Shown: positions 1 through 8,430 of the stretch, piece after piece
How positions within the stretch are numbered: position 1 is the first letter of the stretch
How the letters are laid out: the number at the start of each line of letters is the position of its first letter
Assembly: GCF_042660705.1 (NCBI RefSeq)
Contig: NZ_JBHSUQ010000002.1
Reading direction: 5' to 3' (one strand)
Length of the DNA: 64,000 nucleotides
Origin: Undibacterium_A arcticum
GTDB taxonomy: Bacteria; Pseudomonadota; Gammaproteobacteria; Burkholderiales; Burkholderiaceae_D
The notes under the pieces: model-generated
Database searches by the model: none
Told to the model about the DNA's origin: nothing
What the model saw: the letters and a program-made list of their open reading frames with translations, nothing else
Translations under genes and position numbers: made by a program

Positions 1-1129
1 CACCGACGATGTGGCCCGGTGCACGATTGAGGAAGTCGCTAACTCCGAGTCTCAATGCCGTTGGTTGCTCGCCCGGGTCACTGTCTTGTTCTTGTACCGA
101 CAGCAACTGATCTGCATCGATGTCTTGCAACGCTACCCAGAACAAAGCGCCACGCTTGCGTGTGAACTGTCGCGCCGCGGAGTCGTCGAGGGTGGAAAAC
201 ACCTGATCCAGCACGTCGTCCTCAACTGCACTTTGCATCACGAATGCCAGCATGCCGCCCGCAGGGGTTCCGTACACGGCTGCTTCGCGATTCGCTGTGC
301 CTGTCGCCGCGTCGATGGCCTTCCTCCAATCCTCGCGGCCCTTGTCCTTCGCCGCTTCGATCGTGGCAGGATCGAAGGACTCTATGCGCACTTCCGTACC
401 TCCACCCAAGGTCGCGCCGCTCCCGGCCACGATTCGAGCAACGACTTCTCTCGCGAGTGCGACTCTTTCCTCTGCGTCTATCGGTAAGCGATAAGGAACG
501 GTCAGCACTACCGCAAGCCCCGAGCGCAGGTTCTGTGCAACGCCGGCCACGTCTCTCCACAGCTCGCCCCAGAACTCCAGCGCATCTCGGCGATGGATAC
601 GGCGGCCCTTGTTTGCAGAGATGGACTTGCACTCGACCTCAAGCCCACTGGGACCGAGATCCTCGATCAGGAGATCAAAAGAACCCCCGTTTTTCTCTCT
701 GTGCCATGCCACACGATGTCCTCGACGGACGAAGTGGGTCGCTGCCAGCAGTTCCAAACGCAGACCGTGCATGTTTTCAGAACTGCTGAAGGCGGTTCGG
801 ACACGTTTGACGAATGTTTTGGCCTGCTTGACCGTGCTCCTGTCCAGGACTTTGAGTACCTGTGCAGCGAAGGCCAGAGACGGAAAGATGCTTGGATCGT
901 TGCAGGCCTCGTGCGGCACCGTGCCAAACCGCGCGACCAGTCTTCGCAGCCGGTCCAACTGATATGCGATGGCGTACTCCGAACGCAGGTAGTCACCGAG
1001 AAAATGATTCGACCGAATCGCATCTTCCTGCCGCGCCACCGCAGCTTGCCAGTATGCCGCACCAATTGCGCTCGCGAGGCGCCGGTACACTCCGGGCACC
1101 TCCGCTGTGGTCATCTCAGTAGCTGGCAT
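1..1129 (-). CDS. PD-(D/E)XK nuclease-like protein, C-terminus cut by window edge
   Basis: An open minus-strand frame runs without a stop from an ATG at 1129 to the left edge, giving at least 376 codons. The start is supported by an AGAGG motif just upstream. I do not recognise the family. Around residues 150-171 there is a GGSFDLLIED stretch followed by LEVECKS, which is the spacing and residue pattern (D, then ExK) of a restriction-endonuclease-like fold. The N-terminal third is helical and charged. No partner gene is visible because the downstream side is outside the window. It could be a solitary nuclease or a nuclease domain within a larger protein. That the frame is coding is fairly certain from its length and codon pattern; the nuclease reading is inference from the motif. 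Confidence 0.7.
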   Translation of the reverse strand, partial: MPATEMTTAEVPGVYRRLASAIGAAYWQAAVARQEDAIRSNHFLGDYLRSEYAIAYQLDRLRRLVARFGTVPHEACNDPSIFPSLAFAAQVLKVLDRSTVKQAKTFVKRVRTAFSSSENMHGLRLELLAATHFVRRGHRVAWHREKNGGSFDLLIEDLGPSGLEVECKSISANKGRRIHRRDALEFWGELWRDVAGVAQNLRSGLAVVLTVPYRLPIDAEERVALAREVVARIVAGSGATLGGGTEVRIESFDPATIEAAKDKGREDWRKAIDAATGTANREAAVYGTPAGGMLAFVMQSAVEDDVLDQVFSTLDDSAARQFTRKRGALFWVALQDIDADQLLSVQEQDSDPGEQPTALRLGVSDFLNRAPGHIVG

Positions 1130-1370
1130 GTCGCCTCTTTCTTGTTGTTCTATCAAAAGTCAAGACTACCAAACTGGAGGGCCTCGAAAGCTGACCGTCG
1201 TGACGGTCTGCTCCTGGCCGGGTGCTGCCGGTCGCAACTATGCCCATTGTTTGCGCCTTCCGTTGGCCTGCACGATCAATGCCAGCGAATTGGCGTTGGA
1301 GCGGTCAACATTGACCGGCGCGGATGGTCAACATCACCGGCATACGCAGGATGGGCACAAATAACCAACA

Positions 1371-1751
1371 TCACAATCTGAACTCGCATCCCTGCAGTTG
1401 GTAAGCACTCTTGTACCAGGCACCCGTGTGCGGCTTGCTCGCGCTATCGGCATAGCGCGCCTCGACGTCGGCCAGCTGCTGCTCGAACATTTCACCATCC
1501 GGCGTATCGGCATGCAGTTCGGCCGCAAATCTGGCGCTCGCCAAACCGGGTTTTTGCAGCGCCAACGCGAGCATCATGTCGTGGTGACGATCGGCCCCGA
1601 GGCAGATCATATCGGCATCACGCTCTTTGCCGTGCTGCCAGTAATCGCGAATCACGCTGCGCCCGAGCGCCGCCAGCTCGGGCGGTACGCCGGCCTTGAG
1701 AGCCTGCTGTTCCCATTGATCCCAGATTTCGTGGTTCACGGTCAATTCCAT
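1371..1751 (-). CDS. hypothetical protein, 126 aa
   Basis: A small acidic soluble protein with no signal peptide or membrane segment and no family I can name. It starts with MELTVNHEIW and is rich in Ala, Leu, Asp and Glu, so it is probably mostly helical. It begins two bases after the end of the RecX-like gene and so reads as the last gene of the minus-strand cluster 3459-1371. The 240 bases before the next gene on the left hold nothing I can identify. Confidence 0.6.
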   Translation of the reverse strand: MELTVNHEIWDQWEQQALKAGVPPELAALGRSVIRDYWQHGKERDADMICLGADRHHDMMLALALQKPGLASARFAAELHADTPDGEMFEQQLADVEARYADSASKPHTGAWYKSAYQLQGCEFRL

Positions 1752-1752
1752 C

Positions 1753-2312
1753 CTATTCCGGTTGTTGGATCGCTATTATCGCCGTCTTGATCGACTTTGC
1801 GGAAAATCCGCGGGTGGCCAGGTAGCGATAGATCTTCACCTTTAATGCCTGCGTCAGGCCGTCGGCTTCGATCTGGCGCCGGAATCTGTGCGCCGCCCCG
1901 ACTGCCCTGCCCTCTTCGGCCGGCAGCGTCTCGATCTGCTCGGCGGCTAGCTCGGCCGCGATGCCCTTCCCTTTCAGGACCAGCGCTATCTTACGGTCGC
2001 CGGCGAGGTGCTGAACCGAGCGGGACTTCATTCCTGCATAGCGGACATCGGATTGGAACTGATGTTCTGCCAAGAAAGCTATGGCCGGATCGACTTCTTC
2101 AAGGCCGTAACCGCGCTGCAGCAGTTTCTGGCGCAGGTGCGCCGGCTGAGCAGCCACAGCGCATAGGATTTGCAGCTTTGCGCAGGTTTGCTGTGTTCGC
2201 GCCGATCTTGCCGGCGTCGGCCGCTATCGGTATAGTGTGTCTCCTGCACAGTATTTCGCACTTCCCGGTCGGTAATTTTGGGCCTCTCTACTTCCCGTTG
2301 CGCTCTGTTCAT
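1753..2312 (-). CDS. recX: RecX-like regulator, split by a frameshift
   Basis: RecX proteins bind RecA filaments and limit recombination and SOS induction. The C-terminal part (from about 2135 down to 1753) shows the family pattern: LLQRGYG, an acidic EEVD, a basic KGKGI segment and YRYLATRGFS near the end. The expected N-terminal piece, KSYALWLLSRR, lies in another frame that starts at an ATG (2312) overlapping the stop of the preceding gene as ATGA. Both halves are joined if one base is missing near 2138-2141. The joined protein is shorter than typical chromosomal RecX between the first helix and the LLQRGY segment. It is an accessory copy in an operon with a PlsC-like gene. Either a real pseudogene or, as elsewhere in this window, a base lost in the assembly. 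Confidence 0.7.
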
Positions 2313-2865
2313 GCGTGTTGCGATCCGCCCCGTTCGAGCACATTGGCGACCTTGGCCAGTTGTTTCGAATGCGGGTATCGCGCATAAACCTCGGCAATCG
2401 TATCGACGTGCTTGGCACGATCAAATGGTGCCGCCAACTGCTGTTGGAAAGCTCGAGTGAGCACCGCCGAAAAATTCGGACTGAAGGTGACGGCCCGCAT
2501 CGCTTCGATGATGCCGGTGTCTGCATTGACCAACACGATGTTCATCAGGGTGTAGGTCCCTGCTTGCGGCTCGGGAATGTCCTGTTCTTCTTTCGGCACC
2601 ATGCGAATCGAGATGCCCTGATCAGACCAGTCCCAAAATGACTCTATCTTGAACAGAAAGAACACGACATTTTTTTCTCGATGTAGAGGCCCAGATGGAT
2701 CGGATTGCGGTCAAAAGCGTCCAGTTCCTTCTGAGTCGGGGATTTCACGCAGATCTGCAGCTGGTGATGGCCGTTGAAGTACCGGAATTCAAACCCTTGT
2801 GTCCACTGTGTTCGCTGCTCGGAATAGGGTTTGCCTACTTGCAGCAGCCATGGTTGCGTATTCAT
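2309..2865 (-). CDS. hypothetical protein, about 185 aa, split at an A7 run
   Basis: The reading MNTQPWLLQVGKP begins at 2865 and runs to 2676. After a run of seven A's (2670-2676 on this strand) a second frame continues smoothly with VVFFLFKIESFWDW and ends at 2309. Restoring one A joins the two into one protein. I do not recognise the family; it has no signal peptide and no obvious catalytic motif. Its stop overlaps the start of the RecX-like gene. The 2865 start has only a weak ribosome-binding site, and the frame is also open upstream into the acyltransferase, so the boundary between the two genes is uncertain. Confidence 0.55.
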
Positions 2866-3459
2866 CAGAGATCCAAATCGATGCGGGGCCATAGTGCGCG
2901 GCCCGATTTTTGCGAAAACGCGGCTCTGCTCCGCGCCTGTGATCTGCAGCCAGGCGATAGGAGCATGGGTTTGTGTGTTTCCAGCCATGCCCCCTGGCTG
3001 CAACGGATTGCGCTGACCGTCGAGGCTGATCATCCCTTCCGGGAAAATCATCACGGATTCACCCCGCAACAGCGCCTTGCGCAGGGTGCGGATCCCGAAC
3101 GGATGTTTCTCGTCGACCGGCACCACGCCGCCAAACCCCTTCTGGCCATGACGCCCATGCCAAAGCGGGCGACGTGGGAATGGCGTGAAAAATCGGTATG
3201 AACGGCAAAGGTCAGAGGAACAGGACTGGCCAGAGCAACGATCAGGCCGTCGACAAAGCTCACATGGTTGGCGCAGACAATGGTCGCACCGCTACGCAGC
3301 TGGGCTACGGTGGCCGCGTCGTAACTGGTGCGAACTCGTAAGGCACGAAGAGCCAGGAATCGCCACACGGACTGCACGACGGATTTTAAGACGTGACTTG
3401 AGGATGTTGTAGTAACCGAAGATTGCGACCAGTGCCGGGTTTGTTGCACGCCCATTCAT
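2866..3459 (-). CDS. PlsC-like 1-acylglycerol-phosphate acyltransferase domain, split twice
   Basis: Acyltransferases of this family attach fatty acids to lysophosphatidate at the membrane. The signature block I, NHVSFVD (the HX4D catalytic pair), and the block III FPEG are both present but in different frames. The N-terminal helical piece (MNGRATNPALVAIFGYYN, start 3459 after an AAAGG motif) is in a third frame. Single missing bases at about 3387-3392 and 3144-3145, both in short homopolymers, restore one protein of about 198 aa. The C-terminal end is not clear because the frame stays open into the next gene. It is the first gene of the minus cluster. The acyltransferase call is firm from the two motifs; whether the gene works is not. 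Confidence 0.65.
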
Positions 3460-3749
3460 GCGACCTTTCATATCGAGGGTTGACTGCCGGACAGCGCCGG
3501 CACAATCAAGCATGTCCAAATATAACGGGGGGGAGTTCTCCAGTCAAGCGTCAATCTGGCGTAAAACTTGGAAATATTTAATTGCGGTTCCAGCGACTGA
3601 CGTAGCGGTGTGGGGCGCGGTTGCGAATAGAGCTAGTACGGTGGCATCCCGAGCCAGTACGCTGATCTTCCATCCGTCAGGTCGGTAACTCGCCGAAATT
3701 CTCCGTGCTTGTCCATGCGACAATAACTCCCTCATGTGGGGGAGATGAC

Positions 3750-4432
3750 ATGTGCGGACGGATTACCCAAACTAAAGAAATGAAACGCTATGCCAAGCGG
3801 CTTGGCTTCGATCCTCAGCTGCTCATCGACTTTCCCGAAGAGGCGATCAATAACTACAACTGCTCACCAGGAGCGCCTCACTGGACCATGCGTCTCCATG
3901 ATGGAATGCTTGTCGCCGAGGAGATCAAATGGCACTGGCTGTCTAGCTGGGCAAAGAAGGGCATGACGCCAGCCATCAATGCAAAGCTGGAAAAGCTACT
4001 GACGCCGTACTATCGCGGTCTGATGAAGCAAGGCCGAATTATTGTCCCGGCCGACGGGTGGTACGAGAGGATCAAATCCGGCAACGAGCGCATACCTTGG
4101 TATATCAAGCCAAATCGGGCGAAGAGCTATTCCTTGCGGCGCTTACCGATCACGAACCAGGTCAGCCCGATACACCTGGTGTCGGCTTTGTGATCGTGAC
4201 CAATGAAACGGCAGGCGGCATGGTCGACATCCACGATCGACGGCCGCTCGCATTGACCGCCGAAGATGCGGCATTGTGGATGGATCTGAGCTTCAGTTAT
4301 GAACAGGCGGAGCAGGTCGCCAGACAATCCGCCTTGACTTCGGAGAGTTTCGATTGGTATCAGGTGTCGAAAGATGTAAATGGCCACAAGTATCGCGATG
4401 ACCACTTGATCCAGCCAGTTGAGCCAGCCTAG
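3750..4432 (+). CDS. SRAP domain protein (HMCES/YedK family), split by a lost A
   Basis: SRAP proteins crosslink to abasic sites in single-stranded DNA through the cysteine exposed after Met removal. The start at 3750 gives Met-Cys-Gly-Arg, the required N-terminus, behind a GGGGGAG motif. The active-site Glu is in ADGWYER and the His in VDIHDRRP. Frame one is intact to WYIK; the rest (SGEELFLAALTDHEP onward) is in the next frame and joins if one A is restored at about 4107. The length of about 227 aa is normal for the family. The stop codon lies in a CTAG that is also the IS1182 insertion site, so only the final bases touch the element. It fits the DNA-damage theme of the next 9 kb. Confidence 0.85.
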
Positions 4433-6041
4433 GAGACCGTCGGACTTTCTCTTTTTCCTGGATGCCGGGATAGCCGTCAGATAAAATCGTGTTTGCCGAT
4501 AACCAGCCCCATGAGCCAAGCATGAGCGGATTCATTCCAGTCGATCGCCAGACCCAGTACCTTTTTCCGCCGTCGGTAGAAGAATGGTTGCCGGAGAATC
4601 ATCTGGCGCGGTTCATCGTGGAAGTGATCGAACAACTGGATCTGTCCGAACTGACCCGCGCCTACCGAGGACGAGGATCGGCGGCGCACCACCCGGCCGT
4701 GCTGCTCGGGTTATTGATCTATGGCTACGCCACTGGCGTGCCGTCGAGCCGCAAAATTGAGCGCGCCACGTATGACTCGGTGGCGTTTCGCTACATTGCC
4801 GCCAATACGCATCCTGATCATGACACGCTGGCCACCTTCCGTCGGCGCTTTGGCGCCCAACTGGAGCAGCTCTTCGTCCAGGTGCTGGTGCTGGCGCGTG
4901 AAATGGGCATGCTCAAGGTCGGCAAGATCAGCGTGGATGGCACCAAGGTCAAGGCCAATGCCAGCAAGCACCGCGCACTGTCGTGGGAACATCTGGTGAA
5001 GATCGAGAAACTGCTGCAGGACGAAGTGAAGCAGCTGCTGGCGTTGGCGGAAAGCGAAGATCGCAACAACCTGCCGGACGGGATGAACGTGCCGCAGGAA
5101 ATTGCGCGGCGCGAAGAACGGCTGGCTGTGATGGGCGAGGCCAAGCGCAAGCTGGAAGAGCGGGCGCGGGAACGCGATGCGGCCCAACAGGCGGAATTTG
5201 ATACCAAGAGCGCCCGTCGGGACGCGCAGCGCAAGGCGGGGAAGAAGCCGCGCGGCAAAGATCCCGAGCCGCCGACCACGGGTCCGCAAGACAAGGACCA
5301 GATCAATCTGACCGATGACCAGTCGCGCATCATGAAGGTGTCGGGCGGCGGCTTTGAGCAGTGCTACAACGGCCAGTGTGCGGTCGATGCTGGCAGCATG
5401 CTGATCGTCGCCACCGGCGTGACGCACGCGTGCAACGACAAGCAGCAGATCAAGCCGATGCTGGCCATGCTCAAGTCGCATGAGGCGGAGCTGGGCAAGC
5501 CGGAACAGCTGTGTGCCGATACCGGCTACTTCAGTGCTGCCAATGTGGACGCGTGTGTCGAAGCGGGGGTTGAGCCGATGATCGCAATGGGGCGGGAAGC
5601 CCATTATCCCGGGCTATTGGCGCGCTTCGCGGAACCGGAGCCGCTGCCGGACGATGCCGATGCGGTGACGCGGATGGCGCATCGCTTGACGACGCGAAGC
5701 GGCCGAGCCGACTATGCGCTGCGCAAGCAGACGGTAGAACCGGTGTTCGGCATCATCAAGCATGTGATGAAATTCAGGCAGTTTCTGTTGCGCGGCGTGG
5801 AAAAAGTACGTCAAGAATGGAATCTGGTCGCCTTGGCCTGGAACTTAAAACGCATGAGCACTTTAAACATGGCGTAACGAGAAAAAAGAGCATAAATACG
5901 CGTGCGCAGCGAACTCGCGAAGCACAAAATCCGCTCCGCATGGCTCTCACGTGCCCATTCCGACGAATTAAAACGCTAACAAGTCTGGATTTGCTTGCCA
6001 ATCATCGAAAAATGAATCAAAAACCCTGAGTCCGACAGCCT
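4433..6041. mobile_element. IS1182-family insertion sequence
   Basis: The ends form imperfect inverted repeats: GAGACCGTCGGACT at 4433-4446 and the complement of GAGGCTGTCGGACT at 6028-6041. Each end is flanked by CTAG (4429-4432 and 6042-6045), which reads as a 4-bp target duplication. The element is about 1.6 kb with one transposase gene. It sits exactly at the stop codon of the SRAP gene and about 160 bases upstream of the SOS box of the imuA cassette, so it separates two DNA-damage genes. The transposase frame is intact, which suggests a fairly recent insertion. Confidence 0.8.
4522..5877 (+). CDS. IS1182-family transposase
   Basis: An intact 451-aa DDE transposase. The N-terminal domain (RQTQYLFPPSVEEWLPENH, then a helical DNA-binding region) and the C-terminal part (GIIKHVMKFRQFLLRG, then NLVALAWNLKRM) are typical of IS1182. 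The middle has a long charged helical insert, and the acidic residues include DGTKVKA and CADTGYFS. The ATG at 4522 gives the usual MSGF start; a GTG further upstream at 4489 is open in frame but less likely. It is the only gene of the element. Confidence 0.9.
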   Translation: MSGFIPVDRQTQYLFPPSVEEWLPENHLARFIVEVIEQLDLSELTRAYRGRGSAAHHPAVLLGLLIYGYATGVPSSRKIERATYDSVAFRYIAANTHPDHDTLATFRRRFGAQLEQLFVQVLVLAREMGMLKVGKISVDGTKVKANASKHRALSWEHLVKIEKLLQDEVKQLLALAESEDRNNLPDGMNVPQEIARREERLAVMGEAKRKLEERARERDAAQQAEFDTKSARRDAQRKAGKKPRGKDPEPPTTGPQDKDQINLTDDQSRIMKVSGGGFEQCYNGQCAVDAGSMLIVATGVTHACNDKQQIKPMLAMLKSHEAELGKPEQLCADTGYFSAANVDACVEAGVEPMIAMGREAHYPGLLARFAEPEPLPDDADAVTRMAHRLTTRSGRADYALRKQTVEPVFGIIKHVMKFRQFLLRGVEKVRQEWNLVALAWNLKRMSTLNMA

Positions 6042-6201
6042 CCTAGGACGTTCTCAGGGGCCTCATGGTGGTCCAGACTCCATAGCGATGAATAGTCTCA
6101 TTGTCATAGCCGCGCAGCTTGCTACATTGATAAATTCATTGCGATTAGTGATATGCGAATGTCGCCAACATAAGCAAAACAGCTAAGGGATTTTGCTAAT
6201 A

Positions 6202-6221
6202 TACTGTATATTTATCCAGTA
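6202..6221. promoter_or_regulatory. LexA-binding SOS box
   Basis: TACTGTATATTTATCCAGTA closely matches the enterobacterial and betaproteobacterial LexA consensus: CTGT and CCAG half-sites eight bases apart, with flanking TA on both sides. It lies 49 bases upstream of imuA and is the only such box I noticed in the window. imuA-imuB-dnaE2 cassettes are known LexA targets, so damage-induced expression of the whole operon is expected. Confidence 0.85.
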
Positions 6222-6269
6222 TATTGTAACTGCCTTTCTCTTGCCTTCATGCAAGTAAAGGAACCCCTT

Positions 6270-7013
6270 ATGCACACACAAACGCAAATCTTGACGGGCG
6301 CTGCTAGCGTGGTGGCCCAGATGCCCCAGCTCATCTGGCGTGCCAATCAGATGGCGCGTTATCGATCCGCGACCCTGTCATCCGGCTTCCGTTCGTTGGA
6401 CGACGAACTCCCGGAGCACGGCTGGCCGCGGTCCGCACTGATCGAGTTATTGCTTCAACAGCCCGGTATAGGCGAGATCCAGTTGTTGAAACCGGCACTC
6501 GTCAGCCTGTCCCGGACGCGGCGCATCGCGCTGGTCCAGCCTCCCCATTTGCCCGACGTCGCCGCCTGCCGCAAGTGGGGTATCGCAACTGGCAACCTGT
6601 TATGGCTACCAACCACAGGCACCGCAGACGCCCTGTGGGCCACCGAACAGATATTGCGCAATGGCAGTTGCGGTGCGGTCCTGCTCTGGCTGTCCCATGT
6701 ACGCACCGACGCGCTGCGCCGATTGCATCTGGCCGCACAGTCCTCGGACACAATGTTCTGGCTGCTACGTCCGGCGGCCAATAGCCAGGACCCTTCGCCG
6801 TCACCGCTACGCCTGGTGCTGCAACCGGCCGTCGCCGGCATCCAGATCGACATCCTCAAGCGCCGTGGCCCGCAAGCCGACCACAGTATTTATTTCCGGC
6901 TGAGCGACATGCCAGTAGGCCCTCACCAAGACAATGTGAAACATCATGCGCGTCTGGATCGGCGTTTACCTGCCACTTATTCCGCTGGAAGCTCTGCGGC
7001 CGTCGTGGTGTGA
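6270..7013 (+). CDS. imuA: ImuA, mutasome accessory protein
   Basis: ImuA is a RecA/SulA-like helper of the ImuA-ImuB-DnaE2 translesion mutasome. This 247-aa protein has the family core: a GFRSLDDELPEHGWPRSALIEL segment (positions 37-58), the region usually written as LLQQPGIGEIQLL, and the central ALVQPPHLPD. The start at 6270 is preferred over the in-frame ATG at 6249 because AAAGGAA lies just before it. It overlaps imuB by 68 bases in another frame, which suggests coupled translation, and it follows the SOS box. Confidence 0.9.
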   Translation: MHTQTQILTGAASVVAQMPQLIWRANQMARYRSATLSSGFRSLDDELPEHGWPRSALIELLLQQPGIGEIQLLKPALVSLSRTRRIALVQPPHLPDVAACRKWGIATGNLLWLPTTGTADALWATEQILRNGSCGAVLLWLSHVRTDALRRLHLAAQSSDTMFWLLRPAANSQDPSPSPLRLVLQPAVAGIQIDILKRRGPQADHSIYFRLSDMPVGPHQDNVKHHARLDRRLPATYSAGSSAAVVV

Positions 7014-8424
7014 GCAAGGCGAATACGCGCTCATCGACAACGATCGCGTGCTGGTGACGTCTGCCCTGGCGGCGCGAAGCGGGGTGCGCTGCGGCATGCG
7101 CCGCGGCGGCGTCTCGGCCATCGCGCCGGAGACCACGCTGCTGGAGCGTGACCTGGTGCAAGAACAGCGGGCGTTGGACAGTGTAGCGATGACCTTGCTC
7201 CAGTTCACCCCCGAAGTGACATACGCAGAAGGCTTTGCCGTGCTGCTCGATGTCACGGCAAGCCAGCGACTGTTTGGCGGTTGTCATCTGTTATGTAGAA
7301 GACTCAGCGCGAGCATCCGTGCGTTAGGGTTCACCGCCAGACTGGGTACGGCGCCCACGGCACAAGCGGCCTGGCTACTTGCACGCTCGAAGAGTGACCG
7401 ATCCGGACCAGTCAGGCGACGCGTGATGCAGATGGAAACGATGACCAGACGGCTCGACCGCCTTCCGTGCAGTCTGCTTCCCGCCGCCGATCTGCATCGG
7501 GACTGGTTGCAAGGCATCGGCTGCCAGGTCCTGGGTGATTTACGCAAGTTGCCGCGTGCCGGACTCCAGCGCCGTACCAACAAGGATCTGCTGGAGGCCA
7601 TGGATCGTGCCTACGGCATGGCACCCGAGCTATTTGAATGGATCAAGGCGCCGCCGGTCTTTGGCGAGCGACTGGAAATGCCGGACCGCATCGAACATGC
7701 GGAGGCGCTACTGTTTGGCGCCCAACGCCTGGTGCTGCAGATGGTCGGCTGGCTCGTCGCACTCCAGCAGGCAGTGTCGCGCTTCGTGCTGCTGCTCGAG
7801 CATGAACGCGGGCGCGCAGCGGTGCCACCTACTGCGATCGAGATCGCGTTAGCGGAGCCGACATGGCAGGAAGAACACCTGATCCGCCTGCTGAAAGAGC
7901 GCCTGGGACGGGTGGAACTGACGGCCCCGGTGATCGCGATCAGGCTCAGCGCTGAAACGCTGTCGCCGATGCTGCCGCCGACGGAATCTCTGTTCCCTGA
8001 ACCAGGCGGGAGTCCATCCGACTATAAGCGCCTGCTAGAACTTCTGGTGGCGCGTCTCGGCAACGACAAAGTCCTGGCACCGATACCGGTGTCGGACCAT
8101 CGCCCCGAGACCTGCAATCGATGGGGGCCGGCAACCACTCCCTGCACAAAGACCGACGAGGATGAAGATGACGAGTCGGCTGACCGTCCATTCTGGTTGC
8201 TGGCCAAGCCCATCCCATTGCTGCTGCGCGACCACCGCCCGTTCTATGGTTCGCCGCTGAAACTGATCCGCGGCCCGGAGCGCATCGAAGCTGGCTGGTG
8301 GGACGATGGGCTGGCCGTCAGGGACTACTTCGTGGCGCAAGGCGCGGAAGCGGCCTGTTATTGGGTCTACCGGGAACGGACGCAGGAAGAAGCCTGCTGG
8401 TATCTGCATGGGCTATTCGCGTGA
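6946..8424 (+). CDS. imuB: ImuB, inactive Y-family polymerase-like mutasome hub
   Basis: ImuB resembles Y-family polymerases but lacks the acidic catalytic residues and serves to dock DnaE2 and the beta clamp. The 492-aa protein begins MRVWIGVYLPLIPLEALRP, the usual N-terminus. In the palm the expected acidic motif reads AVLLDVTASQRLFGG, without the paired acids of an active enzyme. The C-terminal tail GAEAACYWVYRER is typical. It is intact, lies between imuA and dnaE2, and ends six bases before dnaE2. Confidence 0.9.
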   Translation: MRVWIGVYLPLIPLEALRPSWCEQGEYALIDNDRVLVTSALAARSGVRCGMRRGGVSAIAPETTLLERDLVQEQRALDSVAMTLLQFTPEVTYAEGFAVLLDVTASQRLFGGCHLLCRRLSASIRALGFTARLGTAPTAQAAWLLARSKSDRSGPVRRRVMQMETMTRRLDRLPCSLLPAADLHRDWLQGIGCQVLGDLRKLPRAGLQRRTNKDLLEAMDRAYGMAPELFEWIKAPPVFGERLEMPDRIEHAEALLFGAQRLVLQMVGWLVALQQAVSRFVLLLEHERGRAAVPPTAIEIALAEPTWQEEHLIRLLKERLGRVELTAPVIAIRLSAETLSPMLPPTESLFPEPGGSPSDYKRLLELLVARLGNDKVLAPIPVSDHRPETCNRWGPATTPCTKTDEDEDDESADRPFWLLAKPIPLLLRDHRPFYGSPLKLIRGPERIEAGWWDDGLAVRDYFVAQGAEAACYWVYRERTQEEACWYLHGLFA

Positions 8425-8430
8425 GGATGT

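Noticed and set aside
11..1381. Long plus-strand open frames in the first 1.4 kb
   Set aside because: They lie opposite the continuous minus-strand gene 1-1129, have repetitive Arg/Ser/Pro composition and no ribosome-binding sites.
4711..5604. Long minus-strand open frame inside IS1182
   Set aside because: It is the complement of the transposase gene in GC-rich DNA; composition is His/Arg/Leu-rich and no domain is seen.
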